Assembly (NCBI RefSeq): GCF_034321785.1
Contig: NZ_JAXLPB010000001.1
Location: 1 to 64,000 of the forward strand
Direction: 5' to 3'
DNA: 64,000 nucleotides
Origin: Fulvimarina uroteuthidis
GTDB taxonomy: Bacteria > Pseudomonadota > Alphaproteobacteria > Rhizobiales > Rhizobiaceae
How positions within the stretch are numbered: the stretch's first letter is position 1; the number at the start of each line of letters is the position of its first letter. A program made the position numbers and the translations under genes. The notes beneath the pieces were generated by a model. The model saw only the letters and a program-made list of their open reading frames with translations. It searched no databases and was not told the origin of the DNA. This document shows, one piece after another, positions 28,174-36,230 of this stretch.

Positions 28174-28584
28174 TTACTGTGGCTGGTCGGGCGACTCGTC
28201 CTGAATGACGGATTCCTGACCCTCAGGCTCCGAGGCCGGCGAGAAGGTTGCGCCCGAACCGGGTACCAGCGGTCCGCCATCGCTCTCGGCACCCGTCGTC
28301 TCGCCCATGCTCTCGCCTGCGGCAACGCCTTCGCGGGTCTCGGCATTGTTGAGTTCGATCTCGGATTCGTTGCCGGGAACGATCGTCTCGTTCTCAGGAT
28401 TGGCGGTCGGGCTGTCAGTCGCGGCAGCCGGGTCATCGGCGACGTCCGTCCGGGTTTCGGCCTCGCCCTCCTCCACTGCGGTCTCGGAACCGGGCACGAT
28501 CGGCGCTGCGGTCTGTGCAAGGGCGGGCAGTGCGAATGCGGAAACGCCTGCAAGAATAGTGGCAGTGCGGATTGTCTTCAGCAT
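28174..28584 (-). CDS. Acidic secreted protein with three IVPG repeats (copy B)
   Basis: A 136-residue paralogue of the gene at 27.3 kb, sharing nearly the same signal peptide (MLKTIRTATILAGVSAFALP) and the same layout: IVPGS at residues 29-33, IVPGN at 68-72, LVPGS at 106-110, each followed by acidic linker. The ATG at 28584 is chosen because it starts the signal peptide and follows AAGGA; the frame stays open upstream to 28899 without meaning. No cysteine, no lipobox and no C-terminal anchor. Function unknown; the strict spacing and conservation between copies argue that the repeats matter. Confidence 0.8.
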   Translation of the reverse strand: MLKTIRTATILAGVSAFALPALAQTAAPIVPGSETAVEEGEAETRTDVADDPAAATDSPTANPENETIVPGNESEIELNNAETREGVAAGESMGETTGAESDGGPLVPGSGATFSPASEPEGQESVIQDESPDQPQ

Positions 28585-29057
28585 GGTGTCGTCCTTTGTC
28601 TCGATGCGGTTGTCACGCCGGGTAAGGCGCGTTCTCGCTGGCTGTGTCGTGGTAATCAGCCTCAGGTAAGAAATGTTTTGCTGATAAAATGGTTGCGAGA
28701 CAGGCCGATAACGCTGGCGTGACTGATCGGGTGACCGGGGCGCCGGGCTCTTGGCGCGTTGCAACCGAAGGACTGGCCGCCATCGCCTTGCGTCAGGGAC
28801 CGTTTTGCCCGAGGCAGTGCGTGGACGCACGCGCCGGATGGCTGCACACGCACGGAGGAATTCACGCACCCACAGCGGTTGCGCCGCCACAGCCGGCACG
28901 CAGGCGTGTTTGGCGCCATGCGAAAGCCCGCGCTACGGTGCGCGCCGTCGCGGCAGGTCGGCGATCCGGAACGAAATGATGGCGCAGGCTGTCTCGTTCG
29001 GCGGCGGTGTGGGTTCGCGCTTCGTGCGTGACGGAATGATGAGAAAGAGCAGTTCGC
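28585..29057. other. Intergenic region before the EamA transporter
   Basis: This 473-bp divergent region has no gene I can support. The first 110 bp next to copy B are A/T-rich and probably carry its promoter. Confidence 0.55.
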
Positions 29058-29984
29058 ATGGTCGGTTTAGCGACGAAAGCCAACGAAGATCGCGTTCTTC
29101 TGGGGATCGGCATGATGCTGGTCGCCTATTTCGCCTTCTCCGGAATTGATACGAGCGCCAAATGGCTGGGGCTTGCCGGGTTTCCGGCGCTGCAGATCGC
29201 CTTCATGCGCTATCTCACGCATTTCGTCATTTCCGCGGGCGTTATCGCCAAGGATGGTCTGGAGATCGACCGGTTCCGCTCGCACAGGGCCGGTCTCGTG
29301 GTTCTTCGCGGCGGATTCCTGATGGCGTCGACGATCGCCAACTTCATCGCGCTTCGCTATCTGCCGCTCACCTTGACCGCGACGATCATGTTCTCCGCTC
29401 CGATCTTCATCTGCGCGCTCTCCTGGTCGATGCTCGGAGAGCGCGTCGGTCCGTGGCGGTGGGGTGCGATTCTCGTCGGGTTCTTCGGCATCATGATCGC
29501 CATCCGGCCGTTCGACGCCGACTTCCACTGGGCCGTCTTCCTGTCGCTTTTCGGCGCGGTCTGCATGGCTTTCTACACGATTCTGACGCGCAAGCTCGCC
29601 GGCAGCGTCCATCCCGAAACCATGCAGTTCTACAGCGGCCTCGTCGGCACGCTCGCAATCGCCCCGTTCGCGTTCGTCGTCTGGCAGATGCCGGAAGATT
29701 GGACGTCGCTGACGCTGCTACTGATCATCGGCGGGTTCGGCTGGTTCGGCCACGAACTCCTGACCCGGGCGCATAGCTATGCGGACGCCTCGGCACTGAC
29801 CCCCTTCTCGTACGTCTTCATCGTCTACCTGACGATTTCCAGCATCGTGTTCTTCGACGAGTGGCCCGACGCATGGACAATGGTCGGCGCCGTCATCGTC
29901 GCGGGCGCCGGCCTCGTCATCTGGTTCCGGGAGCAGCGGCAGGACCGGAAACGGCGAGCGTTGCTGCTGCGCCCTCCCAGTTGA
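29058..29984 (+). CDS. EamA/DMT-family membrane transporter
   Basis: A 308-residue inner-membrane protein with ten predicted membrane segments and the twofold EamA repeat: FMRYLTHFVISAG and ATIMFSAPIFICALSWSMLGERV in the first half, and ALTPFSYVFIVYLTISSIVFFDEWP in the second. Drug/metabolite transporters of this type usually export amino acids or related metabolites, but the substrate cannot be inferred. It ends 6 bp before the stop of the convergent secreted-protein gene. The C-terminus is basic (cytoplasmic). Confidence 0.88.
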   Translation: MVGLATKANEDRVLLGIGMMLVAYFAFSGIDTSAKWLGLAGFPALQIAFMRYLTHFVISAGVIAKDGLEIDRFRSHRAGLVVLRGGFLMASTIANFIALRYLPLTLTATIMFSAPIFICALSWSMLGERVGPWRWGAILVGFFGIMIAIRPFDADFHWAVFLSLFGAVCMAFYTILTRKLAGSVHPETMQFYSGLVGTLAIAPFAFVVWQMPEDWTSLTLLLIIGGFGWFGHELLTRAHSYADASALTPFSYVFIVYLTISSIVFFDEWPDAWTMVGAVIVAGAGLVIWFREQRQDRKRRALLLRPPS

Positions 29985-29990
29985 AGCCGG

Positions 29991-30329
29991 TCAGCGCGAT
30001 TCCTGACCGGGAACCAGGCCGCCCGACGGCGTCGACGCGCTGATCGTCGGCGTCACGCCGTTGGTGGTGGGCAGGCCGGACGGCGCCCCGCGGGCATCGC
30101 CGAAGCCATAGAGGAACGGAATACCGCCCGCATCGACGGGTCTCAGGACGACCCGGCCATCGGGAAGGCGCACCGGACGGCTTTCCTCGCGCTCGCGTTC
30201 GCTGAGGCGGATACCGACGATATCGTAGCCGTCCCGGTCCTTCAGACCATTTGCGACCGCGCTCGTCGCCGCGGGAAAGGACGCAAGGGTGAGAGCCGCG
30301 GTTGCGGCGAGAAGTCCGACGGAACGCAT
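29991..30329 (-). CDS. Small secreted protein ending in a VPGQ motif
   Basis: A 112-residue precursor with a signal peptide (MRSVGLLAATAALTLASFP, cleavage near TSAVA). The mature part is Gly/Pro/Arg-rich with GYDIVGIRLSEREREESRPV and a C-terminus PSGGLVPGQESR. This tail resembles PSDGIVPGQ in the small lipoprotein at 31.2 kb and the IVPG units of the acidic proteins at 27-28.6 kb. The ATG at 30329 follows AGGAGACTTT; the frame is open to 30416. No known family. The shared tail motif suggests a common processing or binding feature (inference). Confidence 0.65.
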   Translation of the reverse strand: MRSVGLLAATAALTLASFPAATSAVANGLKDRDGYDIVGIRLSEREREESRPVRLPDGRVVLRPVDAGGIPFLYGFGDARGAPSGLPTTNGVTPTISASTPSGGLVPGQESR

Positions 30330-30439
30330 CAAAGTCTCCTGTTCGAGCAAGTGTGCTTTCCAAGAAGACGGCAGAGGCGCGCCAAGGTTCCCCACACGCG
30401 GCAGGGCCGAACGCATGGTCGGGGCTCGCGGCGCGCCGG

Positions 30440-31039
30440 TCAGAAATGCTTCGGAATGTCGTCGCGGATCTTCTCGCCGGGATGCAGTTCGCTGAGGAGC
30501 GCGTGGATCGGTTCGCGGACCTCGGAAAGTTGCATGCCGTCGATGGCGCAGAACATGGTGAAGAGCCGGCCGCCGGACGTCCAGAACCAGATCGGCACCG
30601 TCAAGTCGCGATCGTTCACATAGGGACTGTAGACCCGCCGCGCGAACGCCTCGCCCTTGATTTCGAAGACCACCGGCTCATCACGCGCCGACCATTCGCT
30701 GACCGGAAGCGACGGATCCTCGATCGGGTTCGACGCCATTTCGTTGAGCTTCGTGCCCATCCACGTCTCGACCGAGCGCCAGGGCCATACTTTCGGGTTC
30801 GAGACGTCTTCCGGTTTCAGCCAGCGCGAGGCCGGAGGCCGCGGTGGAGCCGCAGCATAGAGGCACGAGAAGCCGCCGAGGCATTCGGGGCCATCGCAGC
30901 GATGGATCTGCCCCACGGCCATCGTCGCGTCCTCGTCTGGCCCGGCGGACCAACCCGAGACGGGTTCGGCGGCGCCGCTGGACATGCCGAGACCGAGGGC
31001 GACGAGGCCCGCCGCGAGACGAACTGCGAGACTGGGCAT
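30440..31039 (-). CDS. Hypothetical secreted protein
   Basis: A 199-residue precursor with a signal peptide (MPSLAVRLAAGLVALGLGM, cleavage after GAA). The mature domain has three Cys in its first part (HRCDGPECLGGFSC) and one more near the end (MFCAIDG), consistent with disulfide bonds, plus several Trp/Pro clusters (PKVWPWRSVETW, VPIWFWTSGG). I recognise no family. Predicted periplasmic. No strong ribosome-binding site is seen before the ATG at 31039. Confidence 0.65.
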   Translation of the reverse strand: MPSLAVRLAAGLVALGLGMSSGAAEPVSGWSAGPDEDATMAVGQIHRCDGPECLGGFSCLYAAAPPRPPASRWLKPEDVSNPKVWPWRSVETWMGTKLNEMASNPIEDPSLPVSEWSARDEPVVFEIKGEAFARRVYSPYVNDRDLTVPIWFWTSGGRLFTMFCAIDGMQLSEVREPIHALLSELHPGEKIRDDIPKHF

Positions 31040-31156
31040 GAAGGCGCATCCGATGGCTGTTCAGGATCGGTCGAAGCGCGATCATGCCTTCCAAGACTTG
31101 CCGCAACCTTGGAACGCCCGTGGCCGGGCGCACCAAGGAGTTCCTAAACTCGAAGC

Positions 31157-31297
31157 CTAGTCGGGCAGCTGTCCAGGAACGATGCCGTCGGACGGCGTTT
31201 CCTGATTGTTGATCTCGGTGGTGGCCGCGCTGTTGTTCGATGTGCATGCGCCAAGGAAGACCAGAGCCGCGACGATGGGGAGAAGGGTGATTTTCAT
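31157..31297 (-). CDS. Tiny lipoprotein with a VPGQ tail
   Basis: A 46-residue protein with a lipoprotein signal: hydrophobic helix then LGAC, so Cys18 would be lipidated. The mature remnant is only 29 residues, rich in Asn/Thr/Ser, and ends PSDGIVPGQLPD. That tail matches the end of the secreted protein at 30.0 kb. The ribosome-binding site is weak. It resembles short entericidin-like lipoproteins in size only. The shared motif makes it more likely to be real. Confidence 0.6.
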   Translation of the reverse strand: MKITLLPIVAALVFLGACTSNNSAATTEINNQETPSDGIVPGQLPD

Positions 31298-31364
31298 GTT
31301 CGCTCGTTTCGCTACGATGTTGGTGTCTTGCGGAGTATCGGCCCATAGGCCGAAGGTCGGAATG

Positions 31365-32177
31365 TCAGCCTTTCCGGGCGACGACGAGATGGCCAGGCGC
31401 CGGAAGCCCGTCCTGCATGCGAACCGTGATGGCCTCGAAATGTTCGATCGAAAAACCGAAGACGGACAATCTGTCACGCACATAAGCCTCGCCATGGTGA
31501 AAGCGCTGGGCTTTGCCGACGGCGAAAGCGCGACCGGCGAGCATGGCGTCGTCCATGGTTTCGGTTGAGAAACCGACGAGGCCGCCCGGCGACAGCCGCT
31601 TGGCGAGGCTCGAGAAGAATGGGTCCAGATCGCCGAGATAGGGCAGCACATCGGTCGCGACGATCAGATCGTAGACCGGGGGCTCTTCGTGCTTCTGGAG
31701 AAAGCCGACGGCTTCGGCGACGTAGAGCTTGTCGTAAATATCCTTTTCGCCGGAAATGCGGATCATCTCCTCGGACAGGTCAACGCCGGTCAGCCTGTCC
31801 GCCACTGCCTCCAGATACTGGCCGGCGAGCCCGGTACCGCAGCCGAGATCGAGGACGTGTCCGTAGGACGCGCCGCCCGACTTCAGCCGGTCGGCCAGCT
31901 GTTCGGGCACGCCGTAACGCAACTGCCGGACAAGGATGTCCTCGAACGATTCTGCGTGCTGGTCGAAGAGCGTGGCGACATAGGCATGACCCGCGCTTGC
32001 AGGCGCTTCGCCCTCGCCCATTCCGGCCAGCCGGATCGTCGCCCCGACATGATCGGCGGGGTCGATCTCGAGGCACCTGCGATAGGCCGCTGCGGCCGAG
32101 GCAATGTCGCCCCGCTTCTCCGCTTCGAGACCGGTCACATAAGCCTCGCCCAGTTCATCTTCGTCGAACGATGTCAA
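31365..32177 (-). CDS. SAM-dependent methyltransferase with N-terminal TPR-like helices
   Basis: A 270-residue class I methyltransferase. Residues 10-45 form a TPR-like helical pair (KRGDIASAAAAYRRCLEIDP). The SAM-binding motif is VLDLGCGTGLAGQYL, followed by GVDLSEEMI, and the acidic motif DLIVATDVLPYLGDLD. The arrangement resembles the 'contractile/NADH-ubiquinone assembly-like' TPR methyltransferases of alphaproteobacteria, substrate unknown. The TTG at 32177 gives this length but has no ribosome-binding site; a GTG at 32138 after CGAGG is a good alternative. It follows the secreted-protein gene by 11 bp. Confidence 0.8.
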   Translation of the reverse strand: MTSFDEDELGEAYVTGLEAEKRGDIASAAAAYRRCLEIDPADHVGATIRLAGMGEGEAPASAGHAYVATLFDQHAESFEDILVRQLRYGVPEQLADRLKSGGASYGHVLDLGCGTGLAGQYLEAVADRLTGVDLSEEMIRISGEKDIYDKLYVAEAVGFLQKHEEPPVYDLIVATDVLPYLGDLDPFFSSLAKRLSPGGLVGFSTETMDDAMLAGRAFAVGKAQRFHHGEAYVRDRLSVFGFSIEHFEAITVRMQDGLPAPGHLVVARKG

Positions 32178-32188
32178 GGGATCGCGGC

Positions 32189-32542
32189 TCAGCGACGAAC
32201 GGCGATGGAGCCGCCGGTCGTTGCCGTATCGTTCTGCAATGGAAGCGGGTTCGCGCTCGACGTGGAAGGGGCGGCCATGCCGATCGCGCCGACATTGTTC
32301 TGCAGTCCGCCTGGACCCTGAACACGGACCTTACCGGCCCCGTCCGAGAGATCGACACCCGGCAGACCCGAGAACTCGTCCCGCGCCGTCGTCGGGAACT
32401 GGCCGTTCGTCTCGTAGACGACTTCGCCGTCCGGCGCCTGCATGTCGGCTGCGCCCTGCGCGTGGGCTGAGGGCGCCGCGAGACCGGCGGTGACGAGGGC
32501 GAGCGCGGCGATCCTGGAAAAGCCTGTAAAGGTCGAGGCCAT
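32189..32542 (-). CDS. Hypothetical secreted protein
   Basis: A 117-residue precursor with a signal peptide (IAALALVTAGLAAPSAHA, cleavage before QGAAD). The mature part is low in complexity, with Gly/Asp/Asn and no Cys: EFSGLPGVDLSDGAGKVRVQG. GGAG at 7 bases supports the ATG at 32542. It is the fifth small exported protein in this 5-kb stretch but lacks the VPG motif proper. It is followed 11 bp later by the methyltransferase, so the two are likely cotranscribed. No family recognised. Confidence 0.65.
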   Translation of the reverse strand: MASTFTGFSRIAALALVTAGLAAPSAHAQGAADMQAPDGEVVYETNGQFPTTARDEFSGLPGVDLSDGAGKVRVQGPGGLQNNVGAIGMAAPSTSSANPLPLQNDTATTGGSIAVRR

Positions 32543-32645
32543 GAATATTCTCCGTCCTGATGTTACGGCGATAACAGGTCAGGGCCGGTTACGTTCCCCG
32601 TGGCGCCGCCTTCTGCGCGGCATCCGCAGGTCGAAGACGCCGATA

Positions 32646-33314
32646 TCAGGCGCTCGCGACCCTGTCTTCGACGGCTGGCCCGGTTCCGGGGAACGTACGG
32701 CTCAACCAGTCGCCGAGGACGCGGGCGAACTGGAACAGGGCGGCCGCGGAGATGGAATTGAACACGGCCGGCAGATCCGCCGGACCCTTCAGGAGATCTT
32801 CCACCATCTCATCGGTGACGGGCACGTGGATGAACCCGTAATGTTCGATCCCATAGTCTCTCGCATGATGGGCGAGGCGATAGAGCGTATCGTTGCACAG
32901 ATACGCGCCGGCATTGGTGGACCATTCGAAATCCAGCCCCTCCTGCCGCAGCAACGCGGCGATCTGCGCCCAGGGAAGATGGCTGTCGTACCGTTCCGGC
33001 CCGTCGAGTATGCTGGGCCCGGACGGAAACGCCCCGACCCGGTCCTCGCGTCCAAGCTCCCGCTTGTTGCGCGCGCAGAGTTCCAGCCGCACACGCTCTG
33101 TCTTCATGTGCAGGCCGAACAGCAGGACGTTGCGCGGGCGATGCTCCTCGATCACGGATTTCAGGACGGTCCAGCTTTGCTCCCAAGCGACCGGCAGCAC
33201 GACGGAACGAACGCCGTCGATCGGTGGCGCTTTCTGCAAAGCCTCGACGAGCTGGCCGGAAGGATTGAATGGCGCGCCCGGAAACGGCGCGAACCCGGCT
33301 ATCACTGTCGTCAT
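32646..33314 (-). CDS. pcp: Pyroglutamyl-peptidase I
   Basis: A 222-residue cysteine peptidase (family C15) that removes N-terminal pyroglutamate from peptides in the cytosol. The family marks are in place: GFAPFPGAPFNPSG at the N-terminus, Glu78 in RLELCARN, Cys140 in STNAGAYLCN and His163 in GFIHVP, matching the Glu/Cys/His triad spacing. The frame opens at 33380, but the ATG at 33314 gives the usual start MTTVIAGF. It is a single gene divergent from the cold-shock gene. Confidence 0.9.
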   Translation of the reverse strand: MTTVIAGFAPFPGAPFNPSGQLVEALQKAPPIDGVRSVVLPVAWEQSWTVLKSVIEEHRPRNVLLFGLHMKTERVRLELCARNKRELGREDRVGAFPSGPSILDGPERYDSHLPWAQIAALLRQEGLDFEWSTNAGAYLCNDTLYRLAHHARDYGIEHYGFIHVPVTDEMVEDLLKGPADLPAVFNSISAAALFQFARVLGDWLSRTFPGTGPAVEDRVASA

Positions 33315-33395
33315 GCGCCTCAGGCCATTGTTTTCGTGGAACGTTACGATTTCGGCGTATCTATATAGGCACAAAGTCATGTAAGAAAAGTTTTA

Positions 33396-33415
33396 CTTGC
33401 CAACGCTTGCCAACG
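33396..33415. repeat. Tandem 10-bp repeat between pcp and cspA
   Basis: CTTGCCAACG occurs twice head to tail, about one helical turn each, in the divergent region 82-101 bp from pcp and 180-199 bp from the cold-shock gene. It may be a pair of half-sites. Confidence 0.4.
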
Positions 33416-33594
33416 CATGCATCTTTATCGCCGTTCGGGCAATTTCGCGAACGCTAGGTATGGACGATATGCGCATCGGAAGCGCTTTTTCCGAGTGGCC
33501 TTGGCTGCGATCCATTTGTTCCTTCCTTAAGCACAAGACTTGCCTGCAGATGCCTTCGGGCGACAATGAATGCTAAGGATCAAGGGTTCATATC

Positions 33595-33807
33595 ATGGCG
33601 CAGACCGGTACGGTCAAATTCTTCAACACCGAAAAGGGTTTCGGGTTCATCAAGCCCGACAATGGCGGTGCTGATATCTTCGTTCACATCTCGGCCGTTC
33701 AGGCGTCCGGCCTCACGGGCCTCGAAGAAAACCAGAAGGTGTCCTACGAGACCGAGCCCGACAAGCGCGGCAAGGGCCCGAAAGCCGTCAATCTCGAATC
33801 CGCCTGA
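33595..33807 (+). CDS. cspA: Cold-shock protein, CspA family
   Basis: A 70-residue single cold-shock domain that binds single-stranded RNA/DNA and melts RNA structure. RNP1 (KGFGFI) and RNP2 (DIFVHIS) are intact, and the start TGTVKFFNTEKGFGF is canonical. The long A/T-rich upstream region is in keeping with the long leaders of cold-shock genes. A strong terminator lies about 110 bp downstream. Which of several csp paralogues it is cannot be told. Confidence 0.95.
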   Translation: MAQTGTVKFFNTEKGFGFIKPDNGGADIFVHISAVQASGLTGLEENQKVSYETEPDKRGKGPKAVNLESA

Positions 33808-34364
33808 CACCGGGCCTAGAATCGCGAACGCGACTGGAAACGAACCGGTCGCGCAGGTCGTGATCGCCGACCCTCGTCCGGTCGTCGTGGGGAACAGGCG
33901 TTCGTTTCCTGAGTGGGAGGCGCCGCACAGATGCGGCGCTTTTTTTTTCGTCTTCCAGGATCCCCGATCCGGCATCGAGGCGGCACCCCGCATCGGCGTG
34001 CGATCCCTGGCTTCCCCGCCGTGACGCAACTCAAGGAGCCCGACCCGGGAACGTGGGAATGTGGAACTGCGGTGCGTAGGAGTCTCCGTCCGCGATCGTC
34101 GACACCTAGCGCAGAATATTCTGCCGCGTCCGCGCGCATCGGGCAATCCGGTCTAAAGCAGCTCCCACGAGTAACTTAAGACCCGGCTCGAACCGCACGC
34201 TCGCAGGCCAACGGGACGGCGACGATCGTACGGAACGCAAGGGGTAGCCTTCGCCGTCGAGGTACAAGGCTTTCTCGCAGCCCCGCCGTCCGCCCCCCCC
34301 GATCCGAGATAGGATCGGAAGGCCAATCGCGTTTCGCACGGCTTTCCGCCCGAGTGCCCTGCCG
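33808..34364. other. Intergenic region after cspA
   Basis: Besides the cspA terminator I see no gene in these 557 bp. The open frames are Arg/Pro/Gly-rich and lack ribosome-binding sites. Confidence 0.55.
33920..33948 (+). terminator. Intrinsic terminator after cspA
   Basis: GCGCCGCA-CAGA-TGCGGCGC is a perfect 8-bp stem with a 4-nt loop followed by nine T residues, the strongest terminator in the window. Confidence 0.92.
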
Positions 34365-34460
34365 TCAGCTCGAAATCAGAGCCACCGACACGACCGCGGT
34401 CCAGCCCAAGACCGCGGCAGCGAGAATTGCGTTTTCAGCCAAACGATAATTCATCAACAT
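34365..34460 (-). CDS. 31-residue single-pass membrane peptide
   Basis: The ATG at 34460 follows GGAAAGGACGCC. The peptide starts MLMNYRLAENAI and continues as one hydrophobic helix (AVLGWTAVVSVALIS), long enough to cross the membrane, with the charged residues all before it. Evidence is the ribosome-binding site, the clean amphipathic N-terminus and the single helix; there is no family match I know. Such peptides often bind larger membrane complexes, but nothing here shows a partner. It is separate from gph by 17 bp upstream of a different frame. Confidence 0.5.
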   Translation of the reverse strand: MLMNYRLAENAILAAAVLGWTAVVSVALISS

Positions 34461-34651
34461 GGCGTCCTTTCCTGCACCGTCCTCATCGGTGCCAAGCCGG
34501 CATCATGATTTAGACATAATTGAACCGGGCAGAATGACAACGCTTTGCCACAACCATGCTTAGCGACTTCAAAAGAAAGCCGATCTCGATTCCTCAAGAA
34601 AACGTTAACAGCCAGGGCGTGCGGCGATTGCGGCGCGAACGCGGCGAAGGC

Positions 34652-35347
34652 TCACATGTCCGTGTTCTCGTCGAACAGCGATGGAAGATCGTGAAGCGTC
34701 GCAAGCAGATCGTCGGCCCCGAGATCCTCGTCCGAAAGCGCGGTGTAGCCACCCTTTACTGCCGCGATCCTTGCTCCGGCCGCCTTCGCGGCGTTCACGT
34801 CGTTCTCGCTGTCCCCCACGAAGAGACAATCGGCGACCGGCACCGCCAGCCTGTCGGCGGCATGATAGATCAGGTCCGGCGCAGGCTTCGGCCGCGGCCC
34901 CGCGTCTCCGCCGACGACGAGATGGAACCGATCGAGGAGTCCGAAATGGTCAAGAATGGCCTCGGCGGGCGCTTGCGGCTTGTTGGTCACGAGCGCGACC
35001 TTCGCACCATGACGATGGCAGGCCAGCAGCGCATCCTCGGCACCCGGCAGAAGCGTCGTCAACCGCGTCGCGCGCGGTGCATAGAGCGACAGGAACCGCC
35101 GCACGAGCAATGCCCGGTCCGTGTCGTTCATAGAGGCATTGCGACGGTCGAGCGCGCGTTCGATCAGGAGCGGCGAACCGCCGCCGATCATGCGGCGGAC
35201 GGTCTTGAGATCGAACGGTGCGAGATCCCGTTCGGCAAGCGCCTCGTTCAGCGCCTCGCGAATATCGGGCGCGGAATCGATCAGCGTGCCGTCGAGATCG
35301 AACAGGACGGCAAAGGGCCAGCGGGAAGATCGGGGATCTGACGTCAT
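34652..35347 (-). CDS. gph: Phosphoglycolate phosphatase (HAD family)
   Basis: A 231-residue haloacid-dehalogenase-type phosphatase. Motif I is LFDLDGTLIDSAPD with the nucleophilic Asp, motif II Thr/Ser in VALVTNKP, motif III Lys in RPKPAPD, and motif IV GDSENDV. These with the length fit Gph, which clears 2-phosphoglycolate formed in DNA repair or by Rubisco oxygenase; other small phosphate esters are possible. The frame is open far upstream, but the ATG at 35347 is where homology begins. The gene is followed by the small membrane peptide gene. Confidence 0.87.
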   Translation of the reverse strand: MTSDPRSSRWPFAVLFDLDGTLIDSAPDIREALNEALAERDLAPFDLKTVRRMIGGGSPLLIERALDRRNASMNDTDRALLVRRFLSLYAPRATRLTTLLPGAEDALLACHRHGAKVALVTNKPQAPAEAILDHFGLLDRFHLVVGGDAGPRPKPAPDLIYHAADRLAVPVADCLFVGDSENDVNAAKAAGARIAAVKGGYTALSDEDLGADDLLATLHDLPSLFDENTDM

Positions 35348-35487
35348 GGTGCGGGCTTTCGTTTGTCCGGCGGCGACCGGCAACATGGATCGGCCGCGCG
35401 CCTTCGGCTTCGGCGCCGCGATCCTTCGGTGCGCGTCCAGCGGGGTGAATGATGGTTTGGGGCCGGCCGGGCGCAAGCCGAGGCCGG

Positions 35488-36000
35488 TTACGCCACCTGG
35501 CCGTCGAACATGGCGATCGTGATCCAGTCGGCCGAGAGCGCCGGCTTGACGGATTTCTCGATTTCGATTTCCGCGTTCCAGGAGGTCTGCAGGCTGACCG
35601 CCCGCTCCTTCAGCGCCGTCATCCTGAAGACGCCGCGCACCCGCGAACCGGTCTTCACCGGGCTCAGGAACCGTACTTTGTCGAAGCCGTAATTGACGCC
35701 CATCTTCGTTCCGGTCACCCCGGGCAAGGCGTCGTAGGCCAACGTCGACAATAGCGACAATGTCAGGAAGCCGTGGGCGATCGTCCCGCCGAACGGCGAT
35801 TGCGCCGCCGCCCGCACCGGATCGACATGAATGAACTGGTAGTCGCGGGTCGCTCCGGCAAAGGCATCGATCATCGCCTGATCCACCGTCAGCCATTCCG
35901 ACTGGAACGCCTCGCCCCCGACATAGGCGCGATAGGTTTCCAGCGGAACCAGACGTTCGCGCAAGCGCCTTTCCGTGTCCTCGACCGAACTGAGTGCCAT
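35488..36000 (-). CDS. MaoC-family (R)-hydratase-like protein
   Basis: A 170-residue hot-dog-fold protein with the hydratase-2 motif: FAGATRDYQFIHVDPVRAA and GGTIAHGFLTLSLLS, carrying the catalytic Asp/His pair. It resembles NodN/MaoC enoyl-CoA hydratases that act in fatty-acid or polyhydroxyalkanoate metabolism. It is divergent from an MDR oxidoreductase that itself resembles enoyl reductases, which supports a lipid-related role for both (inference). The ATG at 36000 gives a short acidic leader before the domain. Confidence 0.83.
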   Translation of the reverse strand: MALSSVEDTERRLRERLVPLETYRAYVGGEAFQSEWLTVDQAMIDAFAGATRDYQFIHVDPVRAAAQSPFGGTIAHGFLTLSLLSTLAYDALPGVTGTKMGVNYGFDKVRFLSPVKTGSRVRGVFRMTALKERAVSLQTSWNAEIEIEKSVKPALSADWITIAMFDGQVA

Positions 36001-36230
36001 GCGCCATCCTTACGTGTCGTGATTTCGAACTGGCGGACCGCGCCCTTAAAGCGCGGCGCGTCCATGCGTCTTGCATGCTGCTTATATCGCGGCCGGCGCA
36101 CAAATCGAGCACCGTCGCATCCGTTCCGGGCGCTCGCCTCGCGCTTGCAGCCGCAACGAAAGCCGCCGGCCGCCGTTCGTCGAACAGACACCCGCTTGTG
36201 GAAACGAAGCGAAATCCCGAAAGGCATGTG

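Noticed and set aside
30302..31147. 281-codon plus-strand frame over the secreted-protein genes
   Set aside because: No domain, Arg/Gly-rich, opposite to a gene with a signal peptide.
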